Of a stretch of DNA of 64,000 nt, positions 7,763 through 17,606 are shown one piece after another. This DNA comes from Archaeoglobus sulfaticallidus PM70-1 (GTDB lineage: Archaea; Halobacteriota; Archaeoglobi; Archaeoglobales; Archaeoglobaceae). Below the pieces are notes generated by a model. The model made no database searches and was not told the origin of the DNA. It worked only from the letters and a program-made list of their open reading frames with translations. The translations under genes and the position numbers were made by a program. Within the stretch, counting starts at the first letter, position 1. Every line of letters starts with the position of its first letter. Location: contig NC_021169.1 in assembly GCF_000385565.1 (NCBI RefSeq), positions 1,966,571-2,030,570 on the forward strand, written 5' to 3'.

Positions 7763-8338
7763 TCATCCCTCGTTAAGCTCTGCACAGTCCTCACAGAGCT
7801 TCAGACCATTATACTCGACAAGATTATCATAGAACTTCCCGCATTTCTCACACTTGCCAAACCTGACATCCTCATACTCACTCTCTCTCAAGAGCATCTT
7901 ATAGTTTTTAATCTCGTTGGACTCTATCAGATCCAGCGAGACACTCAAAATATCGTTGTCCGTTATTATCCCAACAAGCCTGTTTTCATTTACGATGGGC
8001 AACCTCCTGATTCCCTTTTTGAGCATTATTTGGGCTGCCTCCCTCAGGCTCGTCATCGGGTTTATCACAATTAGCGGTGTTGTCATTATATCCTTAAGCA
8101 AAACCTCTGAAGGGGTTTTATTTCTCGATACTACTTTCTCCAAAATATCCTTCTCGGTAACGATTCCAACGGGATTTCCGTTATCCAACACTACAATACT
8201 CCCAACACCACATTCAAGCATTTTTCTCGATGCATTGAGCAAGGAATCTTCAAGACTGGCTGTACAAACTTCTCTCGTCATAATTTCTTTCACTGGTATG
8301 TTATGGGGCATTTCCATCACTATGGGAAAGTCATCCAA
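7763..8338 (-). CDS. CBS-pair protein with C-terminal zinc ribbon
   Basis: About 190 residues. Two CBS repeats (ending GIVTEKDILEKV and GIITDNDILSVS) are followed by a zinc ribbon with Cys-x2-Cys pairs in CEKCGKFYDN and LKLCEDCAEL. The ribbon suggests nucleic-acid or protein binding controlled by an adenosyl ligand. A TATA-like actttaaaac at ~8341-8350 makes a start at the in-frame ATG 8317 plausible, shortening the N-terminus by seven residues. It is the first gene of the operon that continues to the four-CBS protein and RNA ligase. Confidence 0.8.
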   Translation of the reverse strand: MDDFPIVMEMPHNIPVKEIMTREVCTASLEDSLLNASRKMLECGVGSIVVLDNGNPVGIVTEKDILEKVVSRNKTPSEVLLKDIMTTPLIVINPMTSLREAAQIMLKKGIRRLPIVNENRLVGIITDNDILSVSLDLIESNEIKNYKMLLRESEYEDVRFGKCEKCGKFYDNLVEYNGLKLCEDCAELNEG

Positions 8339-8631
8339 AGGGTTTTAAAGTTTTTTGGATGGAGAGGAAATTGTATTTCCGAAATAGCACTTTTAGAGAT
8401 AAAGAGGAAATATGAATCCCTATGCACTCGATAAGCTCTCGCAAGAATCCTCTACCTACTCCAAACAAATTTTCCGGTTTATTCAGGGATTGCTCAAGAA
8501 TACAAACCCATCACACCAGTATTACAAACAGATCCACATACACAATATGAAGTAAATATAATAAATCTTAACCGTAAACAGTAAGTTTGATATAGAATCA
8601 TTGATATATGCTCCAAAAACTGGTGAGAATC

Positions 8632-9444
8632 ATGAAGAGATATCTGATTCTACTGATCCTTATGATCGCATTAGTACCAGTTTCAGCCCAAAAAGTTTAT
8701 ACCAGCACACAAACAGTAAAAGAAGGAGAGAACTTTAAGGTAAAGGTTTATGGTAGTTACTTCGATTCGATAGCTGGGATAGATCTAAACATTCAGTTCG
8801 ACCCATCAGTAATCAAACTGAATGGCATAAGTGCTGGAAAAAATTTCTCAAAGTGTTTTAAATTCAATAATATAAACAATACTAGGGGTTTTGGAAGGGT
8901 TGCCATAATATGCGGTGATGCGAGAACCTTTAAAAATGATTTGATAGCGATATACAGCTTCACAGCTTTAAAAGGTGAAACACATCTGCATATCACAGCC
9001 AGCCTGAGCACTTCTGATTTCAAAACGGTATATCCTGAAACGGTTGATGGTTCTGTGAAAGTGCTCACTAAAGGCTCTCCAGATACCGGTTCTGCAAGTA
9101 CCGGCAGTTCAGGATTGACAGATCCTGCAAACAACGCCCAGAACGGGGTACAACCTACTGTACAACCTACTCAACAGCCAGTAAATACCGTACAGCCAGC
9201 TAAAACCGAACAGACTCCCATAGCAGAGCAGACTCAAAAACCCAAATCCCAAACCGAGCAAAAAACTTCAAGTCCTGCATCCCACACAACTCCAACAGCT
9301 ATTCCAACAACCACAGAAATTGCTACAAAGAGCACAACCGAAGAAAAACTCAATCTGAAGAACATACCCGAGATACCCGGATTCGAGGTGTGTCCACTCC
9401 TTATTGCAGCCCTGATATCAGCAATAAGGAGTAGAAAGTCTTAA
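8632..9444 (+). CDS. secreted cohesin-like protein with PGF-type C-terminal sorting signal
   Basis: A protein of about 270 residues. The start at 8632 (GGTGA eight bases upstream) gives a clean signal peptide MKRYLILLILMIALVPVSA. Residues ~22-150 have the cohesin/bacterial Ig-like pattern (VKEGENFKVKV, IAGIDLNIQFDP, AIYSFTAL). Then follows ~90 residues rich in Thr, Pro, Gln and Ser, a typical glycosylated stalk. The C-terminus IPEIPGFEVCPLLIAALISA plus a basic tail resembles PGF-CTERM signals processed by archaeosortase. It is probably anchored at the cell surface to bind dockerin-type partners. An upstream start at 8608 is less likely. Confidence 0.7.
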   Translation: MKRYLILLILMIALVPVSAQKVYTSTQTVKEGENFKVKVYGSYFDSIAGIDLNIQFDPSVIKLNGISAGKNFSKCFKFNNINNTRGFGRVAIICGDARTFKNDLIAIYSFTALKGETHLHITASLSTSDFKTVYPETVDGSVKVLTKGSPDTGSASTGSSGLTDPANNAQNGVQPTVQPTQQPVNTVQPAKTEQTPIAEQTQKPKSQTEQKTSSPASHTTPTAIPTTTEIATKSTTEEKLNLKNIPEIPGFEVCPLLIAALISAIRSRKS

Positions 9445-9716
9445 CCTTCGCATCTCAATTCCATTATTTAGCACAATACTTGTAAAATAGTTAAAGTTTA
9501 ATAAATTTTAACAATTAATTATTATAACCAAATTCTTGGAAGAATAGGATTTTCTGGTCATATAGTAAAGTTACATTTAATTCTCCATATATATTGCTAC
9601 CAACCCAAATCATAAGACTGAAAAAATAAGTTCTTTTAGGATTAGCAGTTTAAATCGTGTCTTAATTTGTTTTGTTAATGGAAAAATTTATTTATTGTTA
9701 TGTTCGTTATAGTAAT

Positions 9717-10418
9717 ATGTCCAAGATGGTTCATATAATACCAGTCGGTGTTAATAAGGAAAGAATGCTTGACAGTATAAGGCAGAGTGGATATCCGATA
9801 CAGAAAGTGTACATGGTACTTGGAAAGGACGAGAGCTTAAGCGGTGAAAAAGAGATCTACAAAAACGCCGATGAGATCGAGAATACACTTAAAGTGCTGA
9901 TAGATGTCGATAGAATATATGTGAACAAACTGAATGTTTATGCTGCTGCCCTAGAAATAATAAAGGTGATTAAAAAGGAGCTTACAGAGGGTAATGAGGT
10001 TCTGATAAACGCTACAGACTCTCCGAGAACACTGGTTATTTCGTGCTATATTGCTGCACAGCTTTCTGGAAGCAGAATATACATAGCCCTTCCGAAGTAT
10101 GAGGATGGCAAGGAGGTTGGCATTGACAGGGTTATTGAAATACCCATTCCACCGCTGAAGAAGATCAGCAACGACAAAGTCGTAATTATAAAACTGATAG
10201 ACAACAATGGCGGAGAGGTTGAATCTATCAACAAGCTCATAGACTTGCTTGAAGGTAGGACAGGAGACCAGAAGAAATACATGGCCCAGAGAGCGAGAAT
10301 GAGCTATCATCTGAAGGGATTGGAAGAGGATGGACTGATTGAGATGAGAAGAGAAGGTAAGAATGTCAAGATAATCTTGACAGACCTCGGAAAGGCTTAT
10401 GCGTTGATGGCAGAATAA
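9717..10418 (+). CDS. CARF-domain winged-helix regulator (Csa3/HFX_2341-like)
   Basis: About 234 residues. The N-terminal half (KMVHIIPVGVNKERMLDSI, then NEVLINATDSPRTLVISCYI) has the Rossmann-like CARF layout of Csa3-type regulators, and residues ~165-234 form a winged helix (MSYHLKGLEEDGLIEMRREG). CARF domains bind cyclic oligonucleotides and regulators of this type control CRISPR or stress genes. No CRISPR array or cas gene is in the window. A TATA-like aaaaatttatttatt at ~9680-9694 argues for a leaderless start at 9717 or 9726 rather than the longer frame from 9672. Confidence 0.7.
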   Translation: MSKMVHIIPVGVNKERMLDSIRQSGYPIQKVYMVLGKDESLSGEKEIYKNADEIENTLKVLIDVDRIYVNKLNVYAAALEIIKVIKKELTEGNEVLINATDSPRTLVISCYIAAQLSGSRIYIALPKYEDGKEVGIDRVIEIPIPPLKKISNDKVVIIKLIDNNGGEVESINKLIDLLEGRTGDQKKYMAQRARMSYHLKGLEEDGLIEMRREGKNVKIILTDLGKAYALMAE

Positions 10419-10465
10419 TTATTTTATTTATTTTTTATAAAAAAACTAAAAGATTGAACGATCAG
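10419..10465. terminator. T-rich bidirectional terminator
   Basis: Between two convergent genes the plus strand carries ttattttatttatttttt followed by an A-run, giving oligo-T tracts on both strands. Archaeal RNA polymerase terminates on such tracts without needing a stem. Confidence 0.5.
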
Positions 10466-10469
10466 ATCG

Positions 10470-12263
10470 TTAATTTAAAACCCAATCCAGACCGAGTGCT
10501 TTCAGCTTTTCTGGCTTTGGAACTCCATTATCGTCCCAACCTCTCTCGATGTAGTACTCTTTCTTCTGCAGCTCAAAATCGGGAACATTTCCTTCGCTTC
10601 CACCTTCAAGGGGCTTCATGACTATTTCCGGCAGTGTGTCATCTCTGGCAGTTATCCCGCATTTTACATTGAACATCCTTTTCAGGTTGTATATCCTCTC
10701 TCCAGCGAGATATATGCTGTTCACATCGAAATCAAACCCTGTGCTGTACTTCAGCAGATTTGCCATCTGGGCTGGCTTTACCGGCATAAATGCACACATC
10801 GTAACACAGTTATAGAGTTCGGTGTAGTTCTGCATTCTGGCAGTTATAACTCCCTTATTCTCAGAAGAGAATCTGTCATCACTTACAATACCATACTCTT
10901 TCACCTTCAATCCCATCTCGATGTTGTACATCTGGTGAGGCAGATGGCATGCTCCCCTGTTATGCATGGCGTATGCTGCTGCCAAGCTCGCAAAAGCCCT
11001 TGGATCGTGCATCGGGATCTCCAGTCCCTTGACATTTGCTGCCAGATTTTCCACAGAAAACTTATTGCCAATGAACCTCGTTCCCTCAGCCAGAATCTCT
11101 CCCCTGTTCTTTCTGAAGGCTATTTCTTCAATCAGTTTCTTAACCCCCTCAGCATCTCCCCACCTGATAGAAAAATCGTAAACTCCGTTGTCTGTCAGAA
11201 ACATTGCAAATGCTATCGTAACCCCGGCACTTATCGTATCAAGACCAAAATCGTTTGCGAGGTAGTTTATCTCTATCAGGGATTTAAGGTCATCAACAAG
11301 CTGGAGTGAGCCAAAGCTCGCTATCGTCTCGTATTCCGGGCCATGAATACTTCTCCCATCTATCTCCACAACCGTGCCACATCTAACCCTACAGCCAAAG
11401 CAGCCATCGCTTCTCTTGAGGTACTCCTCCGCCATCTTTGTTCCCGAGATATCGGAAGCTTTCTCAAATGTTCCCTGAGTGAAATACTTGACTGGCAGAT
11501 CACCAAACATCTCTGATGTCTCAACATAGCCGGATGTTCCAATTTCCCTGAACATGTTGCATGTGAAGTTGTTATCTATTCTTTCGTTTAGAGCTGAAAC
11601 TTCCTCCTTGAACCTCTCCTCATCTGCAAGCTCTATCTCCATTTTATCATACACCACAGCAATGCCTTTAAGTTTCTTTGAGCCCATCACAGCACCCATA
11701 CCAGTTCTCCCAGCATGTCTCGAGTTATCAAGCTGAACACAAGCATATCTGACAAGGTTCTCACCAGCCTGCCCGATTACCGCTGTGGATATCCTGCTCT
11801 CTCCAACCTCCTTCTCTATCTCTTTCTGCGAGTCATAGCATCCCAAACCCCATATTCCATCAGCAGATCTAATCTCAGCAGTATCCGGATTGATCAGCAG
11901 ATAAACCGGCTTTTCAGACTTCCCTTCTATTATGATCCCATCCCATCCGGCAAATTTAAGAAATGCTGAGAATTTCCCTCCAGAGTTCGACTCACCCCAT
12001 ATCCCGGTTAGCGGGGATTTGGCACAGAACTCCAACCTGCTCGTTGATGGAGCGATAGTACCTGAAAGGGGTCCGTTGAATATCCCAAGCACATTGCTAT
12101 CCGAAAAAGGTTCTGCATCGTACACCTTCATCCTGTACAGAAAATACGCTCCAAAACCACTTCCGCCTATGTAATTTTTAGCCACATCTTCATCAAGATC
12201 CATAACCTCCGCAGAGCCTTTTTCAAGATTTACCTTCAGTATCCTTCCAGCATAAGCAAACAT
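10470..12263 (-). CDS. tungsten aldehyde:ferredoxin oxidoreductase
   Basis: A protein of about 597 residues of the AOR family, oxidising aldehydes to acids with ferredoxin as acceptor through a tungstopterin and a 4Fe-4S cluster. Cluster ligands appear as CFGCRVRC (Cys-x2-Cys-x3-Cys) near residue 295, with the late cysteine in NCVTMCAF. The N-terminal domain begins YAGRILKVNLEKG as usual. The start at 12263 is chosen for GAGGTG six bases upstream. It is the last gene of an operon with an iron alcohol dehydrogenase and an SCP2 protein, suggesting paired alcohol/aldehyde/acid interconversion. The substrate is not evident. Confidence 0.9.
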   Translation of the reverse strand: MFAYAGRILKVNLEKGSAEVMDLDEDVAKNYIGGSGFGAYFLYRMKVYDAEPFSDSNVLGIFNGPLSGTIAPSTSRLEFCAKSPLTGIWGESNSGGKFSAFLKFAGWDGIIIEGKSEKPVYLLINPDTAEIRSADGIWGLGCYDSQKEIEKEVGESRISTAVIGQAGENLVRYACVQLDNSRHAGRTGMGAVMGSKKLKGIAVVYDKMEIELADEERFKEEVSALNERIDNNFTCNMFREIGTSGYVETSEMFGDLPVKYFTQGTFEKASDISGTKMAEEYLKRSDGCFGCRVRCGTVVEIDGRSIHGPEYETIASFGSLQLVDDLKSLIEINYLANDFGLDTISAGVTIAFAMFLTDNGVYDFSIRWGDAEGVKKLIEEIAFRKNRGEILAEGTRFIGNKFSVENLAANVKGLEIPMHDPRAFASLAAAYAMHNRGACHLPHQMYNIEMGLKVKEYGIVSDDRFSSENKGVITARMQNYTELYNCVTMCAFMPVKPAQMANLLKYSTGFDFDVNSIYLAGERIYNLKRMFNVKCGITARDDTLPEIVMKPLEGGSEGNVPDFELQKKEYYIERGWDDNGVPKPEKLKALGLDWVLN

Positions 12264-12287
12264 ACCCAACACCTCAAAAATAAAGCC

Positions 12288-13430
12288 TCAAAAATCAACA
12301 TCCTTTCCTTCGAAGATGTAAAGGAATAGCATCCTGAGATCTTCCTCATCTGGAGCTTCCTCCAGCGTAACAATTGTGTTGTCCGTGCTGGCTTTGTAAA
12401 CCAGTTCATCAAGCCTTTCAAGGAATTCTTTTTCGCTTATGCCATACTCCTCCAGCAGATCCTTGTAGCTGAGTGGAGTGTTCAGGGATGCGAGCAACTC
12501 CTTTGTTTTGTCGATCAGCTCCTCACAATCCCTGAAGCCAATATGGTATGCAAGCTCGTCATACTGCTCTCTCACGAACTTCGAGTAGTACTGCGTTGTA
12601 TAAGGCAATGCAACACCACAGGCGAAGCCATGAGGGATATGAAATACCGCCCCAAGAGAGTGGCCGATAGAGTGCGATAAACCAGCCTGAGAGCTACCTA
12701 TCGCCAGTCCAGCGAGGGTTGCAGCATTGTGAACCTTCTCCACAGCCTCACTGTCGCTTCTATCCCTGCAAGCCCTTGGTAGGTATTTGAAGAGTAGCTT
12801 GCAGGCCTGGATGCATAAGCCATCGGTGAAATCATTCTTCCATGCAGAGACATAAGCATCCATAGCATGGGAGAGTGCATCCAAGCCTGTGAACACCGCC
12901 ACCTTCTCAGGCAGCTCCCTGACCATCTCCGGATCAACTATTGCATAATCGGCCATAACCGCCGGATGGATGGATGCTATTTTCCTGCCCTCATCCTTCT
13001 TGGTCAGGACTATGGCATTGGATCCTTCACTCCCGCTACCACTCGCTGTAGGGATTAGAATCAGCTTAACCTCTCCACTTTTAACATCAGTCCACGGAGA
13101 GACCTCCTCAGGATCGAGATCGGGATTCTCGTATATGAGCCTGATTCCCTTAGCAGTATCGAGGGATGAGCCCCCTCCAACACCGATGATGTAATCCGGC
13201 TTTACTCTTTTCGCGAACTCAACTCCCTCCATGACGATTTCAAACGATGGATCTGGTTCAACTTTATCGAATACCTCGTACTCAAGGTTCAACCTCTTTG
13301 TAACCTTGTCAACAACCCCGGATTTGACCAGGTTTTCGTCTGTAACTATCATAGCTTTACCATCGAGGGTTTCAAGGAAGTCGAGAGAATCTTCTCCAAA
13401 TGCTATTTTTGGTGATGCAAACCACCACAT
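12288..13430 (-). CDS. iron-containing (group III) alcohol dehydrogenase
   Basis: A protein of about 380 residues. The nucleotide-binding motif GVGGGSSLDTAKGI and the metal-binding region HAMDAYVS ... HSIGHSLGAVFHIPHG identify the Fe-ADH family with its conserved Asp and His ligands. The start at 13430 (MWWFASPKIAFG) follows GGGGAT and is preferred over 13448. It lies between SCP2 and AOR in the same direction with 24-base or smaller gaps. It probably interconverts an alcohol and an aldehyde that AOR then oxidises, or the reverse (inference). Confidence 0.9.
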   Translation of the reverse strand: MWWFASPKIAFGEDSLDFLETLDGKAMIVTDENLVKSGVVDKVTKRLNLEYEVFDKVEPDPSFEIVMEGVEFAKRVKPDYIIGVGGGSSLDTAKGIRLIYENPDLDPEEVSPWTDVKSGEVKLILIPTASGSGSEGSNAIVLTKKDEGRKIASIHPAVMADYAIVDPEMVRELPEKVAVFTGLDALSHAMDAYVSAWKNDFTDGLCIQACKLLFKYLPRACRDRSDSEAVEKVHNAATLAGLAIGSSQAGLSHSIGHSLGAVFHIPHGFACGVALPYTTQYYSKFVREQYDELAYHIGFRDCEELIDKTKELLASLNTPLSYKDLLEEYGISEKEFLERLDELVYKASTDNTIVTLEEAPDEEDLRMLFLYIFEGKDVDF

Positions 13431-13448
13431 ACAGATCCCCGATATCAA

Positions 13449-13850
13449 TTAAAACTCAGTTTCAACCTTTCTCGTGCAGTCAACCAGCACCTTGGCAGCC
13501 TTGGCGTACCTCATAACCTTCGCCATGTTGCCCTTCAATGTGAACTTCCTCGTTATCAGACCCTTTATGGGATCAATCTCTCCATTCAACAGCTTCTTCC
13601 AGTTTGAGAACTTCCCGCTGAAAACATAGGCCGGGTTCACTTCAGATGGGTCGTTAACAACAAAACCCTTTCTCGCCTTTCCATGATAAAGGTCTATGTA
13701 CGCATATTTTGGAGAGTCAAGCTCGTCATCCGGTTCTATCACGAAAAGAAAGTCTCCTTCCCAATCCTTCGCAGCATTCTCATATTCCTTGCTCGTGTTC
13801 AAAACCTCCATATATTTCTCTATCCATTCCTGTGTGAACAGCTTCGGCAT
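13449..13850 (-). CDS. SCP2 sterol-carrier-like protein
   Basis: About 133 residues matching the SCP2 fold: an N-terminal helix (FTQEWIEKYMEVLNTSKEYE), DLYHGKARKGFV, and the typical end DPIKGLITRKFTLKGNMAKV. SCP2 proteins bind hydrophobic ligands in a tunnel and in archaea often sit with redox enzymes for hydrophobic or CoA substrates. It is the first gene of the SCP2-ADH-AOR operon, hinting that the oxidised substrate is hydrophobic (inference). The start at 13850 has GGGTGAT just upstream. Confidence 0.8.
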   Translation of the reverse strand: MPKLFTQEWIEKYMEVLNTSKEYENAAKDWEGDFLFVIEPDDELDSPKYAYIDLYHGKARKGFVVNDPSEVNPAYVFSGKFSNWKKLLNGEIDPIKGLITRKFTLKGNMAKVMRYAKAAKVLVDCTRKVETEF

Positions 13851-13904
13851 ATGCATCACCCAATGTAATATCTTTAATATTAAGTTAAATAATTTTTCAA
13901 ATCG

Positions 13905-14591
13905 TTAAAATAGCAGTACAGAAAGTATCACCGAAAAAATTCCGGTGAGAAAGATCCCATCGAATGTGCCAGCACCACCGATGCTGATCACACCGCTTCC
14001 TATTTTCTCGAGGTCTTTTAGATGGAGAATATCAGCACCGAAAAGGACAGCAAGTACACCAACAGCATATGCAAACTTTGGAAGCAAGTACATATCGAGC
14101 CCGAAGAAGGATATTATGAAGTAAGAGGTCAGAACGGATATCAACGGCGGCAGAAACATCGGAACGGCTATTCCAACTCCCCTCACGGGTTTAGCGTTGA
14201 AGTAGATAATTATGGATGTCAGGATGAACGCTATTATCCACGGAGTTAAAGGTAATGAGAGCAAGAGCTTGACCGCAATCAGAGATGGAAAGATACAGCC
14301 GCCCAGATTTACTGCAACCGTCATCTTGCTCCTCTGCCTCACCTGATATATTATTCCGAAAAAGTTGTACTCCCTCACAACCTCTTTTCCCTCTTTCTCA
14401 ACAAGCGGTATGTTGATGAAGCTTCCGATTACTATCATGAAGAACACTGTCAAGGCCTGAGAATAGCTCAATCCGAACAGGATCTGGAAAACCTTTGGTG
14501 TTGTGAGGAAGAAAATCAGGAGTAAGAACGGAAAGAATATCAGAATCAGAAATAAAGGAAATATTAATGGTGGAAAGATGTAATCTCTCAT
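13905..14591 (-). CDS. DUF1614 integral membrane protein
   Basis: A 228-residue protein with about seven hydrophobic segments. The motif NLGGCIFPSLIAVKLL in the middle and GSGVISIGGAGTFDGIFLTG near the end are typical of DUF1614 proteins of archaea and some bacteria, function unknown. The gene begins right after the PRC-barrel gene with no gap, so the two are co-expressed. Confidence 0.75.
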   Translation of the reverse strand: MRDYIFPPLIFPLFLILIFFPFLLLIFFLTTPKVFQILFGLSYSQALTVFFMIVIGSFINIPLVEKEGKEVVREYNFFGIIYQVRQRSKMTVAVNLGGCIFPSLIAVKLLLSLPLTPWIIAFILTSIIIYFNAKPVRGVGIAVPMFLPPLISVLTSYFIISFFGLDMYLLPKFAYAVGVLAVLFGADILHLKDLEKIGSGVISIGGAGTFDGIFLTGIFSVILSVLLF

Positions 14592-14861
14592 CTAGCCCTT
14601 CAACAGCTTCTTTTTGTCAAGTACTACATAATGGCTAATCGATTTAACAGCTTCAAAAGGAATTATGTAATAGTTATCTGTTTTCTCGAGATCCGGCAGT
14701 GGTTTCTGTCCTGGCTTCACTATCAAATCGATGAGCATCCCGGTTTTGAGATCGGCAGTTACATTGTAAACCATACCAACTTCAGTCCCGTCCGACATCA
14801 AAACCATTTTTTTCGAAAGCGTTTTGGCGAGCACCATCAAGTGTTTGATATCCAAAACCAT
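14592..14861 (-). CDS. PRC-barrel domain protein
   Basis: About 89 residues covering a single PRC barrel (LMVLAKTLSKKMVLMSDGTE ... GMVYNVTADLKTGMLIDLIV). Such proteins are small beta-barrel adaptors in RNA or ribosome maturation and photosynthesis, and in archaea are widely present but uncharacterised. I prefer the start at 14861: an AT-rich TATA-like tract (aacatttatta) lies just upstream, whereas the longer frame to 14915 adds a non-conserved tail. Confidence 0.75.
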   Translation of the reverse strand: MVLDIKHLMVLAKTLSKKMVLMSDGTEVGMVYNVTADLKTGMLIDLIVKPGQKPLPDLEKTDNYYIIPFEAVKSISHYVVLDKKKLLKG

Positions 14862-15017
14862 TAATAAATGTTTCTTATTCCCGATTTGTAGTATCCCGAA
14901 AATTCCACTCTGCAAATAATCTAGCTAAACTCAAAACTCCAATTGATGGCCAAGCGATATTTTTCTGAAAAAACCTAGCAGCGAGGGGTTTGAGTATAAA
15001 TATAAAATGTGAAGAGA

Positions 15018-17447
15018 TTATCCATAGCCCAGAAATGATCTGGCCGTAACCTTCTGTCTCTCCTGTCTCGCTTTCTCCTCGAACCTCTCGTAGAAGCTGA
15101 GCATCGAATCTGTAACGCTCGGCTTTACCTTCTTCAAAGCCTCCAAGAAGTGTCTCATCTCGACCACTTCAGCATTAAGATCCTCTCTCAAAGCAAGCAT
15201 GACTGCCTCCCTACATACCGCCTCGATGTCAGCGCCAACATACCCCTCAGTTAGATCCGCAAGTTCCTCAAGATCAACATCGTCTCCAAGAGGCATACCC
15301 CTTGTGTGAATCCTGAATATCGCAAGCCTGCTCCTTCTGTCTGGAGGTCTCACATAAACCAGTCTATCGAATCTTCCCGGCCTCAGTAAAGCTGGATCAA
15401 GGATGTCTGGCCTGTTTGTAGCTCCAAGGACGATGACTTCCTCAAGCTCTTCCAATCCATCCATCTCAGTCAGTATCTGATTTACAACCCTCTCAACTGC
15501 CCTGCTACCCTCATCCAATCCTCTCATCTGTGCAATGGCATCGATCTCATCGAAGAATATTATACACGGTGCAACCTGTCGCGCTTTTCTGAATATCTTT
15601 CTCACAGCCTTCTCACTCTCACCCAGCCACTTGCTGAGCAACTCACTTCCCTTTACAGTTATAAAGTTCGCCTCCGTCTCATGAGCTACCGCTTTAGCTA
15701 TCAGCGTCTTTCCTGTGCCAGGCGGGCCGTATAGCAGAACACCTTTGGGCGGTTTTATCGAGAACTTCTTGAACTTCTCAGGATACTTAAGCGGCCACTC
15801 AACAGCCTCTACGATCTCCCTCTTGATCTCTTCCAGTCCTCCAACATCCTCCCATGTAACCTTCGGTATCTCAACGAGCACCTCTCTCAGTGCTGATGGC
15901 TCAATTTCTTTCAGAGCTTCTTTGAAGTCATCTATCGTAATCTTTATAGATTCCAAGACCTCCGCAGGGATTTCATCTTTGTTCAGGTCGATCTGAGGTA
16001 GATATTTTCTCAAAGCCTTCATCGCAGCCTCTTTTGATAGAGCTTCGATGTCAGCTCCAACGAAGCCATGTGTCTGATCTGCAAGCTGCTTGAGCATATT
16101 CTTGATTATTTCCCTCTCCAATTCAGCGATTATCGTCTCATCGAAGAGAGAATAGATCAAATCTTTAATCTGTTCCTTTGTTTCGAGCTTACTGACTCCT
16201 TCGATCGCAAAGTCGATTTCTCTGATCAGATCTTCATCCCCATCCATCGCATAGCTCTTCTTCAGAGACTTCAAGGCCTCATAAACAAGATCTCTGCTGT
16301 AATCAGGCTCTAAAGGCATATTTCTTGTATGAATCTGAAGTATCTCGAACCTTCCTTCCCTATCCGGTACACCAATCTCAATCTCTCTGTCGAACCTTCC
16401 AGGCCTTCTCAAGGCAGGATCAACAGCATCAACCCTGTTCGTTGCTGCGATAACTATAACCTGCCCCCTCTCCTCAAGTCCATCCATCAGGGTCAGAAGC
16501 TGAGCAACAACTCTTCTCTCTACCTCCCCTGTGACTTCATCTCTTCTGGGGGCTATGGCATCTATCTCATCGATGAATATTATTGATGGAGAGTTTTCTT
16601 TCGCCTCTTCGAAGATCTCTCTGAGCCTCTGCTCACTCTCACCATAGAACTTGCTCATTATCTCCGGCCCGTTTATTGTATAGAAAGAGGCTCCTATCTC
16701 GTTAGCAACTGCCCTAGCTATCAGTGTCTTTCCTGTTCCCGGAGGGCCATGGAGCAGAACTCCCTTAGGTGGGTCTATTCCAAGCCTCTGGAAGATCTCC
16801 GGATACTTCAAAGGGAGTTCTATAACCTCCCTGACCTTCTGCAGTTCCTCTTTCAGACCACCAATATCCTCGTATGTTACTCCTGCCCTTCCAATCCTCT
16901 CAAAACCTTTAGCCGGCCTCTCTCTGTAAACAACCTTGGTTGTCTCATCAATTATAACAACATCCTTTGGATCTGTCTTAACCGCTACAAAAACCAAAGC
17001 TCCCTGATTTTGGGCATACTTGCCAAAGCCCGTCAGGGCTGGAGCCCCAACCAGTGGGATAAGATCTCCCTCAACGAGCGGTCTCTTGAGAAGTTGATGC
17101 TTTAGATAATCACCGATATCCATTCCATAAACTCTGAACTCGATTTTCCTCAAAGGAGCAAGAATGACGAGCTTAGCTGGAGCATAATCTACTTTCCGAA
17201 CTTCAACACTATCTCCTATACCAACTCCAGAGTTTTCCCTTATAAACCTATCAACTCTAATTATACCCTTGCCCCAGTCCCTTTTAGGGGCTCTCCATAC
17301 TTTTGCAACTGTAGCCCTTCTACCCTTTATCTCGATTATATCTCCAGGTGAGATTTTCAGCTTCAGCATCGTATCCGGATCAAGACGGGCTATACCCCTT
17401 CCTGAATCGCTTGGATACGCCTGATTGACTTTCAGTGTTAGCTTCAT
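15018..17447 (-). CDS. Cdc48/p97-type AAA ATPase (VAT)
   Basis: An 809-residue double-ring AAA+ unfoldase. It has an N-terminal double-psi barrel domain (residues ~1-185: [20 protein letters not shown]), D1 with Walker A GPPGTGKT and Walker [19 protein letters not shown], and D2 with a second GPPGTGKT and [12 protein letters not shown]. Arginine-finger strands ([12 protein letters not shown] and [12 protein letters not shown]) are intact. D1 carries an insertion of about 90 charged residues after the [13 protein letters not shown] segment ([13 protein letters not shown]), longer than the Thermoplasma VAT form I recall. It unfolds proteins for degradation or complex disassembly. GAGGTGATC precedes the ATG. 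Confidence 0.95.
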   Translation of the reverse strand: MKLTLKVNQAYPSDSGRGIARLDPDTMLKLKISPGDIIEIKGRRATVAKVWRAPKRDWGKGIIRVDRFIRENSGVGIGDSVEVRKVDYAPAKLVILAPLRKIEFRVYGMDIGDYLKHQLLKRPLVEGDLIPLVGAPALTGFGKYAQNQGALVFVAVKTDPKDVVIIDETTKVVYRERPAKGFERIGRAGVTYEDIGGLKEELQKVREVIELPLKYPEIFQRLGIDPPKGVLLHGPPGTGKTLIARAVANEIGASFYTINGPEIMSKFYGESEQRLREIFEEAKENSPSIIFIDEIDAIAPRRDEVTGEVERRVVAQLLTLMDGLEERGQVIVIAATNRVDAVDPALRRPGRFDREIEIGVPDREGRFEILQIHTRNMPLEPDYSRDLVYEALKSLKKSYAMDGDEDLIREIDFAIEGVSKLETKEQIKDLIYSLFDETIIAELEREIIKNMLKQLADQTHGFVGADIEALSKEAAMKALRKYLPQIDLNKDEIPAEVLESIKITIDDFKEALKEIEPSALREVLVEIPKVTWEDVGGLEEIKREIVEAVEWPLKYPEKFKKFSIKPPKGVLLYGPPGTGKTLIAKAVAHETEANFITVKGSELLSKWLGESEKAVRKIFRKARQVAPCIIFFDEIDAIAQMRGLDEGSRAVERVVNQILTEMDGLEELEEVIVLGATNRPDILDPALLRPGRFDRLVYVRPPDRRSRLAIFRIHTRGMPLGDDVDLEELADLTEGYVGADIEAVCREAVMLALREDLNAEVVEMRHFLEALKKVKPSVTDSMLSFYERFEEKARQERQKVTARSFLGYG

Positions 17448-17606
17448 GTGATCACCTCTATGGTATTGTATCTTACGCTTTTTATCATTATGCCACCTTC
17501 TATATTCAACCTTAAATCATTCTTATTTATCCAATATTTGCCCAATAACTAATTTAAATAAAGAGCATAAAAAGTCTTGCGGTATATCTAATGACGGGGG
17601 TTGTGA

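Noticed and set aside
9672-9716. N-terminal extension of the CARF regulator
   Set aside because: The extra 15 residues include the TATA-like tract and do not resemble the family start.
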